From Flavobacteriales bacterium (GTDB lineage Bacteria; Bacteroidota; Bacteroidia; Flavobacteriales_D; Crocinitomicaceae): a stretch of 5,958 nt of DNA. Numbering within the stretch: position 1 is the first letter of the stretch; each line of letters starts with the position of its first letter. Made by a program: the position numbers and the translations under genes. The stretch is taken from contig CANHBA010000142.1 of NCBI GenBank assembly GCA_947458985.1, positions 1 to 5,958 on the forward strand, written 5' to 3'. This document shows, piece by piece, positions 1 through 5,716 of this stretch. The notes below the pieces were generated by a model. The model had not been told where the DNA came from. It did no database searches and was given only the letters and a program-made list of their open reading frames with translations.

Positions 1-1519
1 ATGTTGGCAAGCCTGTCGATAAATCTGTGAAACTAACAGTTGTGCCTGGCGTAACGGATGTAGCGCTCGCAGTAAAGTTAGCCGTTGGGGCAACTGGCGT
101 AGTTGGCGTACATGGGTCGGCAGAACCACCAAACACCAATACATTGAGGTTGGCAGGATCTAGCCAAGGCTTTAATTGCTCCGCGGTTGTGGTGCCGTTG
201 TTGGTCCAGTGAAAGGCCATTTTGCCGTACTGATCTGGTGCATTCAAGGCTGTGCAATAAGAGCCACCACCAGTGAGTGTACCAATAATGTTGCCAGTAG
301 CAGCCTCAAATAAAGGTGAGCCTGACGAACCACCTTCGGTTACGCCATGCCCATTTGCATTAGCAGTCCAGGTAACGCGCCAATGTGAGCCAGTAGCGGA
401 GCCCCATTGGGTAGAAACAGTATTGCCAGAAAAAGTAGAAATCTTTTTGATATCTCCCGCAGGGTGGTGGATACTCGCCCCTCCAGTTGTAGGGTTCGGG
501 CTTGCATTCCAGCCGTTCCAATACGCGTTTAAATTGGCTGATTTAAGGTTGTTAATAACGGTGTTTTCGTTATTGGCATTACCTAGTTTGACAAGTAAGA
601 AGTCAGAGCCAGAGTTGCCTCCTCCATCGGCTGAATCAGCTATACGCAAACAACCTGTTACGAAGTTACTTGCAAGCGTACCTACTGTTGTTGGGTTGGT
701 ACAAGCAGTTGCTTCATAACGGAAATAGAATTTCCATTGGTTCATATTGGCAGTTGTAGCACTTACACCACAGTGTAGAGCTGTTAAGAAATAAGGCTTG
801 CAATCTTGAGCTGTGTTGTTGATCAAAGAGCCAGAACACCAACCAGCTTGTGCGCCTTCAACTACGTAAATACGGGCCACACCGCGCTTTTCATCTTGCC
901 AGGTGTCGCCTACAGGTGAACAGTTGACATTGACTTCACAGGCATCAGACTCATTGATTTTTGCTTCAGATTGAAAGCCTGTAGAGCGGTAGTTGTACAT
1001 GATGCGATCGATGTAGATCTCGGAAGGCGTAGTATAAGCAGGTTCTGTGAGTGTGAGTACATGAGTTGCGCCGCCGCAAAGTGCTGCATTTTGCATTAGA
1101 TGCGCTTCGACGTCATTGCTAGTAAGGAGAGGATGCACATCTTGACCACCAAGATTTTGAATGCGCAAGGTGCTTCCACCATACAAAACAAATTTTTCAA
1201 AGAGGTAGCTGATGGCCTCTGCACCTGGTGCTGAAATCACAATTTGCCATTTGCGGCTGCCGTCTGGCTGAGTTGTCCAGAAACCTGAATTTTGGGTACT
1301 TAAGTGAGTAGGAATGGCTACTCCAATTCGGTAAAGTACACCTTGTTTGTCGCGAATTTCATCTTCAGCGGCAAGTGCGGTGAGGTCGGGTGTTTGTAAA
1401 GACATGGTTGGGATGTCTTTGCTGAGCTCGAGTTTAGAGGTGTGGGCAAGCGATTGTTGTGCCCAAACGCCCAACTGAAGGCCTAAAAAGAGGAGCCCGT
1501 AGCGTAGAATTTTATTCAT
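1..1519 (-). CDS. Secreted lysyl-endopeptidase-like serine protease (S1E) with PKD domain, C-terminus cut by window edge
   Basis: The frame is open from the ATG at 1519-1517 to the left edge, giving 506 codons with no stop, so the 3' end lies outside the window. Residues 1-20 are a typical signal peptide (MNKILRYGLLFLGLQLGVWA, then QQ). Residues 21 to about 190 look like a propeptide. Residues about 190-465 align by eye with Achromobacter lysyl endopeptidase (API). Visible triad: His249 (TALHCG), Asp306 (SDFLLVKL), Ser399 (GGSSGSP). All six API disulfide cysteines have counterparts (194, 200, 228, 250, 273, 422); Cys240 and Cys290 could form an extra bond. Asp429 (PDQYG) matches the Asp that sets Lys specificity in API, so cleavage after lysine is likely. 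Residues from about 477 begin a PKD domain (PTANFTAS...VSFTDLSTG). In Bacteroidota such proteins often end in a type IX secretion signal; here that part is not visible. The likely location is outside the cell or on its surface. The API comparison is from memory. Confidence 0.93.
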   Translation of the reverse strand, partial: MNKILRYGLLFLGLQLGVWAQQSLAHTSKLELSKDIPTMSLQTPDLTALAAEDEIRDKQGVLYRIGVAIPTHLSTQNSGFWTTQPDGSRKWQIVISAPGAEAISYLFEKFVLYGGSTLRIQNLGGQDVHPLLTSNDVEAHLMQNAALCGGATHVLTLTEPAYTTPSEIYIDRIMYNYRSTGFQSEAKINESDACEVNVNCSPVGDTWQDEKRGVARIYVVEGAQAGWCSGSLINNTAQDCKPYFLTALHCGVSATTANMNQWKFYFRYEATACTNPTTVGTLASNFVTGCLRIADSADGGGNSGSDFLLVKLGNANNENTVINNLKSANLNAYWNGWNASPNPTTGGASIHHPAGDIKKISTFSGNTVSTQWGSATGSHWRVTWTANANGHGVTEGGSSGSPLFEAATGNIIGTLTGGGSYCTALNAPDQYGKMAFHWTNNGTTTAEQLKPWLDPANLNVLVFGGSADPCTPTTPVAPTANFTASATSVTPGTTVSFTDLSTGLPT

Positions 1520-1521
1520 AG

Positions 1522-1550
1522 TTTGATGAGTTTATAGTAATTTCATCAAA
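1522..1550. repeat. Perfect 8-bp inverted repeat in the protease/response-regulator divergent intergenic region
   Basis: TTTGATGA (1522-1529) and TCATCAAA (1543-1550) are exact reverse complements separated by 13 bp, with arm centres 21 bp apart, about two helical turns. The repeat fills most of the 54-bp gap between the two divergent starts. It could be an operator for a dimeric regulator, or in the protease mRNA a hairpin ending 2 nt before the ATG. Which of these applies, if either, cannot be decided from sequence. Confidence 0.5.
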
Positions 1551-1573
1551 AATAATATTTTCTAGGTAAAAAC

Positions 1574-2257
1574 ATGCACAGAATCTGTTTAGTTGAAGAC
1601 GAGCAAAGCCTCCGCGACATGATTTCCCTTAATTTGGAATTAGAAGGCTATACCGTTGAATCTTATGCCGATGGAGCTGTCGCCAATCAGCTCTTTTCGG
1701 GCCCTATCCATTTTGATTTAGTGGTTTTGGACGTCATGCTTCCACATGTTTCTGGTTTTGATCTTTGCAAGGAAATTCGCAAGCATTCATCGGTTCCAGT
1801 TCTTTTTTTATCGGCTAAAGGCACCACCGCAGACCGGGTTGCTGGGCTGAAACTCGGCGCAAACGATTATTTAGTCAAACCCTTTGACTTAGAGGAGCTC
1901 TTGTTGAAAGTTCAAATCTTGATCAACGGATCGGTCCAAAATGAGCAGTCCACCGCCCAACAAATTGGCGCGCACCAAGTAAATTTCACGACGTTTGAGG
2001 TGAGAAATCCGCAAGGAAACTTAATTCATACTTTTACAAAAAGAGAGGTGCAATTACTAGAGCTCTTTATCGAGAAAGAAGGGAAGGTGGTGTCTAGAAA
2101 TGAAATCCTCGACCGACTTTGGGGTTCGGATCAAATACCTACATCGCGCACCATCGATAATTATATCTTAGCCTTCAGAAAATTATTCGAACCCGACCCA
2201 AAAAATCCGCAGCATTTCTATTCGATCAGAGGGGTGGGCTATAAGTTTGTAAAATAA
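1574..2257 (+). CDS. OmpR/PhoB-family DNA-binding response regulator (no adjacent kinase)
   Basis: This 227-residue protein has the standard two-domain layout. The receiver domain spans residues 1 to about 117, with acidic pocket Glu8/Asp9, phospho-acceptor Asp53 (VVLDVMLP), Ser80 at the switch Thr/Ser position, aromatic Tyr99 and invariant Lys102 (YLVKPF). After a short linker, residues about 131-227 form the winged helix, with the transactivation loop and recognition helix around 185-205 (TSRTIDNYILAFRKLFE) and the closing wing hairpin FYSIRGVGYKF. It should be phosphorylated by a sensor histidine kinase and bind promoter DNA as a dimer. No kinase gene is beside it: upstream is a divergent protease and downstream a toxin-antitoxin pair, so its partner must be encoded elsewhere. 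AGGT at 1564-1567, six bases before the ATG, is the best Shine-Dalgarno-like site in the window and supports this start. Its targets are unknown; the divergent protease is one candidate by position only. Confidence 0.95.
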   Translation: MHRICLVEDEQSLRDMISLNLELEGYTVESYADGAVANQLFSGPIHFDLVVLDVMLPHVSGFDLCKEIRKHSSVPVLFLSAKGTTADRVAGLKLGANDYLVKPFDLEELLLKVQILINGSVQNEQSTAQQIGAHQVNFTTFEVRNPQGNLIHTFTKREVQLLELFIEKEGKVVSRNEILDRLWGSDQIPTSRTIDNYILAFRKLFEPDPKNPQHFYSIRGVGYKFVK

Positions 2258-2259
2258 TT

Positions 2260-2290
2260 TTTGTTTCAAAACAATTTATACTTACTTTTG
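2260..2290 (+). promoter_or_regulatory. Bacteroidota-type primary sigma promoter for higBA
   Basis: TTTG at 2260-2263 is the -33 element and TACTTTTG at 2283-2290 matches the -7 consensus TAnnTTTG at every fixed position. The 19-bp spacer is normal for this promoter class in Bacteroides and Flavobacterium. The expected transcription start falls near 2294-2298, giving a leader of about 20 nt before higB at 2315. The -33 element starts just 2 bp after the response regulator stop, so higBA has its own promoter. Confidence 0.85.
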
Positions 2291-2312
2291 ACGTTACTAA
2301 CGTAAAACGTTT
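2286..2312. promoter_or_regulatory. Probable HigA operator: two adjacent ACGTT palindromes over the higBA transcription start
   Basis: ACGTTA (2291-2296) and TAACGT (2298-2303) form a perfect dyad around C2297. It is flanked by TTTT (2286-2289) and AAAA (2304-2307), which extend the symmetry except for one extra G at 2290. A second palindrome, AAACGTTT (2305-2312), lies with its centre 11.5 bp further on, about one helical turn, sharing bases 2305-2307 with the first. The array touches the end of the -7 box and covers the expected start site. HigA-type antitoxins commonly repress their own promoter through such dyads, so this is the expected autoregulatory site. Binding is inferred. Confidence 0.7.
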
Positions 2313-2314
2313 GT

Positions 2315-2596
2315 ATGATTCAAACTTTTGCTAACAGCGAGACAGTAAAAATTTGGGAAGGAAAAGTTTCGAAAAAATTACCTCGTGAAATTCAAGATAT
2401 TGCAAGGAGAAAGATGAGGATGATCAATGCCGCCTTTGACATCGGAGACCTTCGAATCCCACCTTCAAATCATCTTGAGAAATTAAAAGGTAATTTAAAA
2501 AATTATTATTCAATAAGGATTAATAATCAATGGCGCATAATTTTTAGATGGCAGCAGCGCTCAGCATTTGATGTTCAAATTATTGATTATCATTAA
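2315..2596 (+). CDS. higB: HigB-type mRNA interferase toxin (RelE/ParE superfamily)
   Basis: This 93-residue protein has the usual length and signature of the HigB / 'plasmid maintenance killer' family. Family features seen are HLEKLKGNLKNYYSIRINNQWRI at about residues 53-75 and the very C-terminal DYH. His53, Asp91, Tyr92 and His93 correspond to the catalytic His54, Asp90, Tyr91 and His92 described for Proteus vulgaris HigB, so the active site appears intact. Known members cleave mRNA on the ribosome and slow growth until neutralised by HigA. The toxin precedes the antitoxin, the typical higBA order and the reverse of most relBE-type pairs. The gene is AT-rich: 2461-2520 holds only 12 G/C in 60 bases. 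There is no Shine-Dalgarno sequence before the ATG. A role in persistence, phage defence or simple maintenance cannot be told from sequence. Confidence 0.93.
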   Translation: MIQTFANSETVKIWEGKVSKKLPREIQDIARRKMRMINAAFDIGDLRIPPSNHLEKLKGNLKNYYSIRINNQWRIIFRWQQRSAFDVQIIDYH

Positions 2597-2606
2597 AATG
2601 TAGCTT

Positions 2607-2906
2607 ATGGAAACATTAAAAAATATACATCCTGGTGAGATTTTACTCGAAGAATTTATGCTGCCAAATCAAGTAAGCGCATATCGTCTTGCAAAAGAAA
2701 TTTATATTCCTCAAACAAGGATTTCAGAAATCACAAAAGGTAGAAGAAGAATTACCGCTGATACAGCAATTCGTCTTGCAAAATATTTTGGTACTTCAGC
2801 TAAGTTTTGGCTAAGCTTACAAGATGATTTTGATTTAGAAGAAGAGCGAAAACTTCTTGAGTCGAAACTACTGGCAATTAAGCCATTCAATTCTCACGCG
2901 GCCTGA
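2607..2906 (+). CDS. higA: HigA-type antitoxin, XRE-family helix-turn-helix protein
   Basis: This 99-residue protein begins with the HigA-family opening NIHPGEILLEEFM (residues 6-18). An HTH follows at about 24-62 (SAYRLAKEIYIP.TRISEITKGRRRIT...AIRLAKYFGTS), then the family hallmark FWLSLQ..FDL (67-76) and a charged C-terminal helix. It should bind and block HigB and, alone or in complex, repress the shared promoter. The start is 10 nt after the higB stop, so the two are co-transcribed and likely translated together. A start-stop pair ATGTAG (2598-2603) sits in that gap. The last 13 bp, including the stop, overlap the convergent nupG end. The C-terminus looks full-length for the family, so the overlap does not seem to have truncated it. 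Confidence 0.95.
   Translation: METLKNIHPGEILLEEFMLPNQVSAYRLAKEIYIPQTRISEITKGRRRITADTAIRLAKYFGTSAKFWLSLQDDFDLEEERKLLESKLLAIKPFNSHAA
2894..2906. other. 13-bp convergent overlap of the higA and nupG 3' ends, with no terminator between
   Basis: The higA stop TGA is at 2904-2906 on the plus strand, and the nupG stop (TGA on the minus strand) occupies 2896-2894. Each stop lies inside the other gene, leaving no intergenic DNA for a terminator hairpin. Transcripts from both sides should therefore run into the opposing gene unless stopped by another mechanism, giving complementary 3' ends. Confidence 0.9.
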
Positions 2907-4165
2907 GATTTTTCTTTGAAGAGCAACATGAAGAGAATGGCGACGACCAATGAATAGGCCGCAAATAACAACCAAGCACCGTTCCAATCGGTATTACCAT
3001 CTGGTAAAATAAAATAAGCACCAATTAGCGCACTACTGGCAACTGTTCCGATATACGCACCAATGCCGTTGGTCATCATGATGAACAAGCCCTGCGCACT
3101 GGAGCGTATGCTGCTGTCGGTGTTGTTTTCGACAAACATAGACCCTGAAATCAGGAAGAAATCGAAAGCCATGCCGTACACAATGCAACTCATGACAATG
3201 AGGAACACACCGAAATCTGAGCTACCATAGGCGAAAAAGCCGTAGCGCAAGACCCAAGCGATAAGCGCAAATAGCATGACGTTTTTAATGCCGAAGCGTT
3301 TCAAGAAGAAAGGAATGGTCAGGATAAAAATGGTTTCCGAAACTTGTGAAATGGAGTAGATGATCGTGGAATACTTCTCGACAAGTGAACCTTTTGTAAA
3401 GCTACTCAGGTAGGCGTCTCCATACATGTTTGAAAGTTGCAGGGCAGCACCAAGAAGGATAGAAAAAATGAAAAACAAGGCCATGCGGTAGTCGGCAAAA
3501 AGCTTGAATGCATCTAGTCCGAGTTGTGAAGTAAGTGATTTTTTCTCGGTTGTTTTGCCTTGAGGCTGACAAGCGGGAAGTGTAAAGGCATAAAGGCCAA
3601 GAAGCAATGCGCCTGCACCTGCAATATAAAATTGATTGGCACTTGCCTTACTGCCACTTAAATTGGTAAGCCACATAGCGGCAATAAAGCCGATAGTGCC
3701 CCAAACACGGATTTTAGGAAAGTCTTTTTGCACCTCAAAATTGTTCATTTTCAAGATGCGGTAAGAAACAGAATTGGACAGCGATATAGTGGGCATATAG
3801 GCGAGCATACCTCCAAAAACAATCCAATAAAGGAGTTCGTATTCTTCCATTTGTTGAAGAGAAGGGAAACTGGCTTGTAAGGAAGATAAGTTGGGAATGA
3901 GTAGCATGAACCCCGCATAGGTGAGGTGTAAGATGCCGTAGAGCCTTTCGGCCCGCATCCATTTGTCGGCAATAATGCCAATGATGGAGGGCATGAGAAT
4001 AGAAGATAGCGCTAAGGTCGAGAAGATGGCGCCAAATTGAGGAAAACTCCAGCCTTTACCTTCGGTGCAATAGGTGCCGATGGTGGTGAGCCAGGCTCCC
4101 CAAACAAAAAATTGTAAAAAACTGAGAAGGGTTAGTCTAGTTTTGATGGCGTCGGTTAAGTTCAT
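2894..4165 (-). CDS. nupG: NupG-type nucleoside:H+ symporter (MFS)
   Basis: This 423-residue hydrophobic protein aligns by eye over its full length with E. coli NupG (418 residues), an inner-membrane proton-coupled nucleoside importer. Shared stretches include SFLQFFVWGAWLTT (15-28), ADKW (66-69), IRVWGTIGFIAAMW (152-165), LGAALQLSNM (238-247), SISQVSETIFILTIPFF (271-287), VYGMAFDFF (329-337) and SAQGLFIMMTNG (356-367). About twelve membrane helices are visible. Residues lining the nucleoside site of E. coli NupG have counterparts: Arg153, Thr157, Phe160, Gln243, Asn246, Gln274, Glu277, Tyr330 and Phe334. Uptake of nucleosides for salvage is therefore the expected role. A segment of about 15 residues near 92-110 appears extra relative to E. 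coli. The start lies 29 bp inside the upstream nuclease-family gene, pointing to translational coupling. Residue matches are recalled, not computed. Confidence 0.93.
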   Translation of the reverse strand: MNLTDAIKTRLTLLSFLQFFVWGAWLTTIGTYCTEGKGWSFPQFGAIFSTLALSSILMPSIIGIIADKWMRAERLYGILHLTYAGFMLLIPNLSSLQASFPSLQQMEEYELLYWIVFGGMLAYMPTISLSNSVSYRILKMNNFEVQKDFPKIRVWGTIGFIAAMWLTNLSGSKASANQFYIAGAGALLLGLYAFTLPACQPQGKTTEKKSLTSQLGLDAFKLFADYRMALFFIFSILLGAALQLSNMYGDAYLSSFTKGSLVEKYSTIIYSISQVSETIFILTIPFFLKRFGIKNVMLFALIAWVLRYGFFAYGSSDFGVFLIVMSCIVYGMAFDFFLISGSMFVENNTDSSIRSSAQGLFIMMTNGIGAYIGTVASSALIGAYFILPDGNTDWNGAWLLFAAYSLVVAILFMLLFKEKSQAA

Positions 4166-4736
4166 CGCGAATTTTTGAGGCTAGTTCGTAATCTTCGTTG
4201 TCGAGGGCCTCAGTCAGTTGGTGTTCTAGCTCTTCCGTTGCGTAGATATCCCATTCGTTTGGCGCTTGCTCGTCTTGGTCAAAGATATCATTTTCATCGT
4301 CAAAATCATACGGCTCGTTCATGTCGCTGGCTGAAAAACCGCTCACTTCGTCTAGAATGCTATTCAGCGTATATATTTTGGCATTGAAACGAACACCAAT
4401 AGCAATGGCGTCAGAGGTGCGAGAATCTATTTCGGTGATCACGCCATCTTTGATGCAAATGAGTTTGGAAAAGAAGACGCCTTCTTTGAACTTATAAATA
4501 AGAATTTCTTTGATCTCGACCGCAAAAGCCAAACTGAAAGCGCGAAAGAGGTCGTGGGTGAGGGGCCTAGAAGGCTTCATTTTTTCGAGCTCTACAGCTA
4601 TAGCTTGCGCCTCATAACCACCAATAACAATAGGGAGTTTGCGCTGTCCATCAATTTCTTTGAGGGTAAGCACATATGAGCCAGATTGAATATGGCTGGG
4701 TTCTATACCCGTAATTTCGAGGCGTGTCTTCTGCAT
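4137..4736 (-). CDS. Bifunctional nuclease family protein (BFN/DUF151) with C-terminal UVR motif
   Basis: This 199-residue protein has the DUF151 domain at about 4-130. Typical segments are LPIVIGGYEAQAIAVELE (34-51), RPLTHDLF (57-64) and IDSRTSDAIAIGVRFNAKIY (103-122). An acidic linker follows (139-165, with runs such as DFDDEND). Last comes a UVR motif at about 168-197 (LEHQLTEALDNEDYELASKIRDELNRR region), like those of UvrB, UvrC and McsA, which mediate protein contacts. Plant and cyanobacterial relatives have been reported to have RNase and DNase activity, but the bacterial substrate and role are uncertain. It lies 27 bp after etfA and overlaps nupG by 29 bp, so it is probably read from the same mRNA as both. 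There is no evident Shine-Dalgarno sequence before its ATG. The domain assignment is firm; the biochemical function is not. Confidence 0.93.
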   Translation of the reverse strand: MQKTRLEITGIEPSHIQSGSYVLTLKEIDGQRKLPIVIGGYEAQAIAVELEKMKPSRPLTHDLFRAFSLAFAVEIKEILIYKFKEGVFFSKLICIKDGVITEIDSRTSDAIAIGVRFNAKIYTLNSILDEVSGFSASDMNEPYDFDDENDIFDQDEQAPNEWDIYATEELEHQLTEALDNEDYELASKIRDELNRRHQN

Positions 4737-4763
4737 TCGGGTGGCTTATACGTTAATCAAAGG

Positions 4764-5705
4764 TTAATGTTGCGCAGCCTTGAAGCGCTTAACGGCTTCT
4801 GTAAAGCGCGGCAACACTTCAAATGCATCGCCAACAATACCGTAGTCTGCAGCTTTAAAGAATGGTGCTTCGGCATCGGTGTTGATGACAACAATTACTT
4901 TGGAACCGTTGACGCCAGCGAGGTGTTGGATGGCGCCAGAGATACCGGCAGCAATGTAAAGGTTAGGACGAATGGCAACACCTGTTTGCCCAACGTGTTC
5001 GTGGTGAGGGCGCCATCCGATGTCGGCAACTGGACGTGAACAAGCGGTGGCTGCGCCAAGGGCAGTGGCTAAATCTTCGACCATCCCCCAATTTTCAGGT
5101 CCTTTGAGCCCGCGGCCAGCAGACACAACGAGTTCGGCTTCCGGAAGTGGAATTGCACCTTCTGGCTTTTTGGTAGCTTTAACAGTAATGGCGCTAGTGC
5201 CTGCTTGGCTATCAAAGGCCTCGACACCGCAATTGGAGCCAATTTGCTCAGGCTGAATGCTGTTTGGTAAAAGTGAAATGATGCGCGTGTTGCTATTGAC
5301 GCTTACATAACCAAATGCTTTACCAGAAAATACATTGACTTTGATGCTACCATTGGCTTCAGGAAGCGCAACTGCACCCGCCACAAGACCAGCTTTGAGG
5401 CGAACTGAAAGGCGCGGCGCAACAGCTTTGCCGATGAGGTCATGGGAGAAAATAATGGTGCTTGCGCCCACTTTTTGAGCAGCAGCAGCAACCATTTTAA
5501 CGAGTTGACTTGGATCTTGTCCATCTACGGAGCTATCTTGAAGAACGGTAGTGGCACCATAAGCACCTAGGCTAGCGAGTTGGTCTGCACTGGCAGTTCC
5601 GTTGGTGATAACGGCGACATCAGCGCCTAATTTTTTAGCGTAAGTGACGGTTTCCAAAGCTGCTTTGGACAAACCATTTGCTGAATTGATGTATACGAGA
5701 TTCAT
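4764..5705 (-). CDS. etfA: Electron transfer flavoprotein alpha subunit
   Basis: This 313-residue protein, normal in length for EtfA, has an N-terminal ETF fold (about 1-185) and a C-terminal FAD-binding domain. FAD-contacting family motifs are visible: SAGRG (195-199), SRPVADIGW (223-231), VGQTG (238-242), the EtfA signature LYIAAGISGAIQHLAG (249-264) and NTDAEAPFF (275-283). With EtfB it forms the soluble heterodimer that takes electrons from acyl-CoA and related dehydrogenases and passes them to the quinone pool through ETF:quinone oxidoreductase, which is not in this window. The start follows the etfB stop by 11 bp, so the subunits are co-expressed. No key motif is missing, and nothing suggests a bifurcating variant. 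Confidence 0.97.
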   Translation of the reverse strand: MNLVYINSANGLSKAALETVTYAKKLGADVAVITNGTASADQLASLGAYGATTVLQDSSVDGQDPSQLVKMVAAAAQKVGASTIIFSHDLIGKAVAPRLSVRLKAGLVAGAVALPEANGSIKVNVFSGKAFGYVSVNSNTRIISLLPNSIQPEQIGSNCGVEAFDSQAGTSAITVKATKKPEGAIPLPEAELVVSAGRGLKGPENWGMVEDLATALGAATACSRPVADIGWRPHHEHVGQTGVAIRPNLYIAAGISGAIQHLAGVNGSKVIVVINTDAEAPFFKAADYGIVGDAFEVLPRFTEAVKRFKAAQH

Positions 5706-5716
5706 GGGTGTAAAGC

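Noticed and set aside
273..719. A 148-codon plus-strand open frame opposite the protease.
   Set aside because: It is antisense to the well-supported protease frame, has no recognisable domain, and its Pro/Ala/Val-rich composition reflects the complementary codons of the protease.
2259..2271. TTTTG-TTT-CAAAA as a possible terminator for the response regulator.
   Set aside because: The stem is only five mostly A/T pairs, has no downstream U-run of its own, and overlaps the higBA -33 box.
3735..3981. Two further minus-strand frames of about 75 codons inside nupG.
   Set aside because: They lie in the other reading frames of the same strand, inside a permease that matches NupG along its full length.
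4749..4756. ACGTTA-like sequence in the etfA/nuclease-gene gap as a second HigA site.
   Set aside because: Only one half-site is present, with no dyad, and a single 6-bp match is expected by chance.
4686..5256. Plus-strand open frames opposite etfA and the start of the nuclease-family gene.
   Set aside because: They lie wholly or largely across strongly supported minus-strand genes and show no family features.
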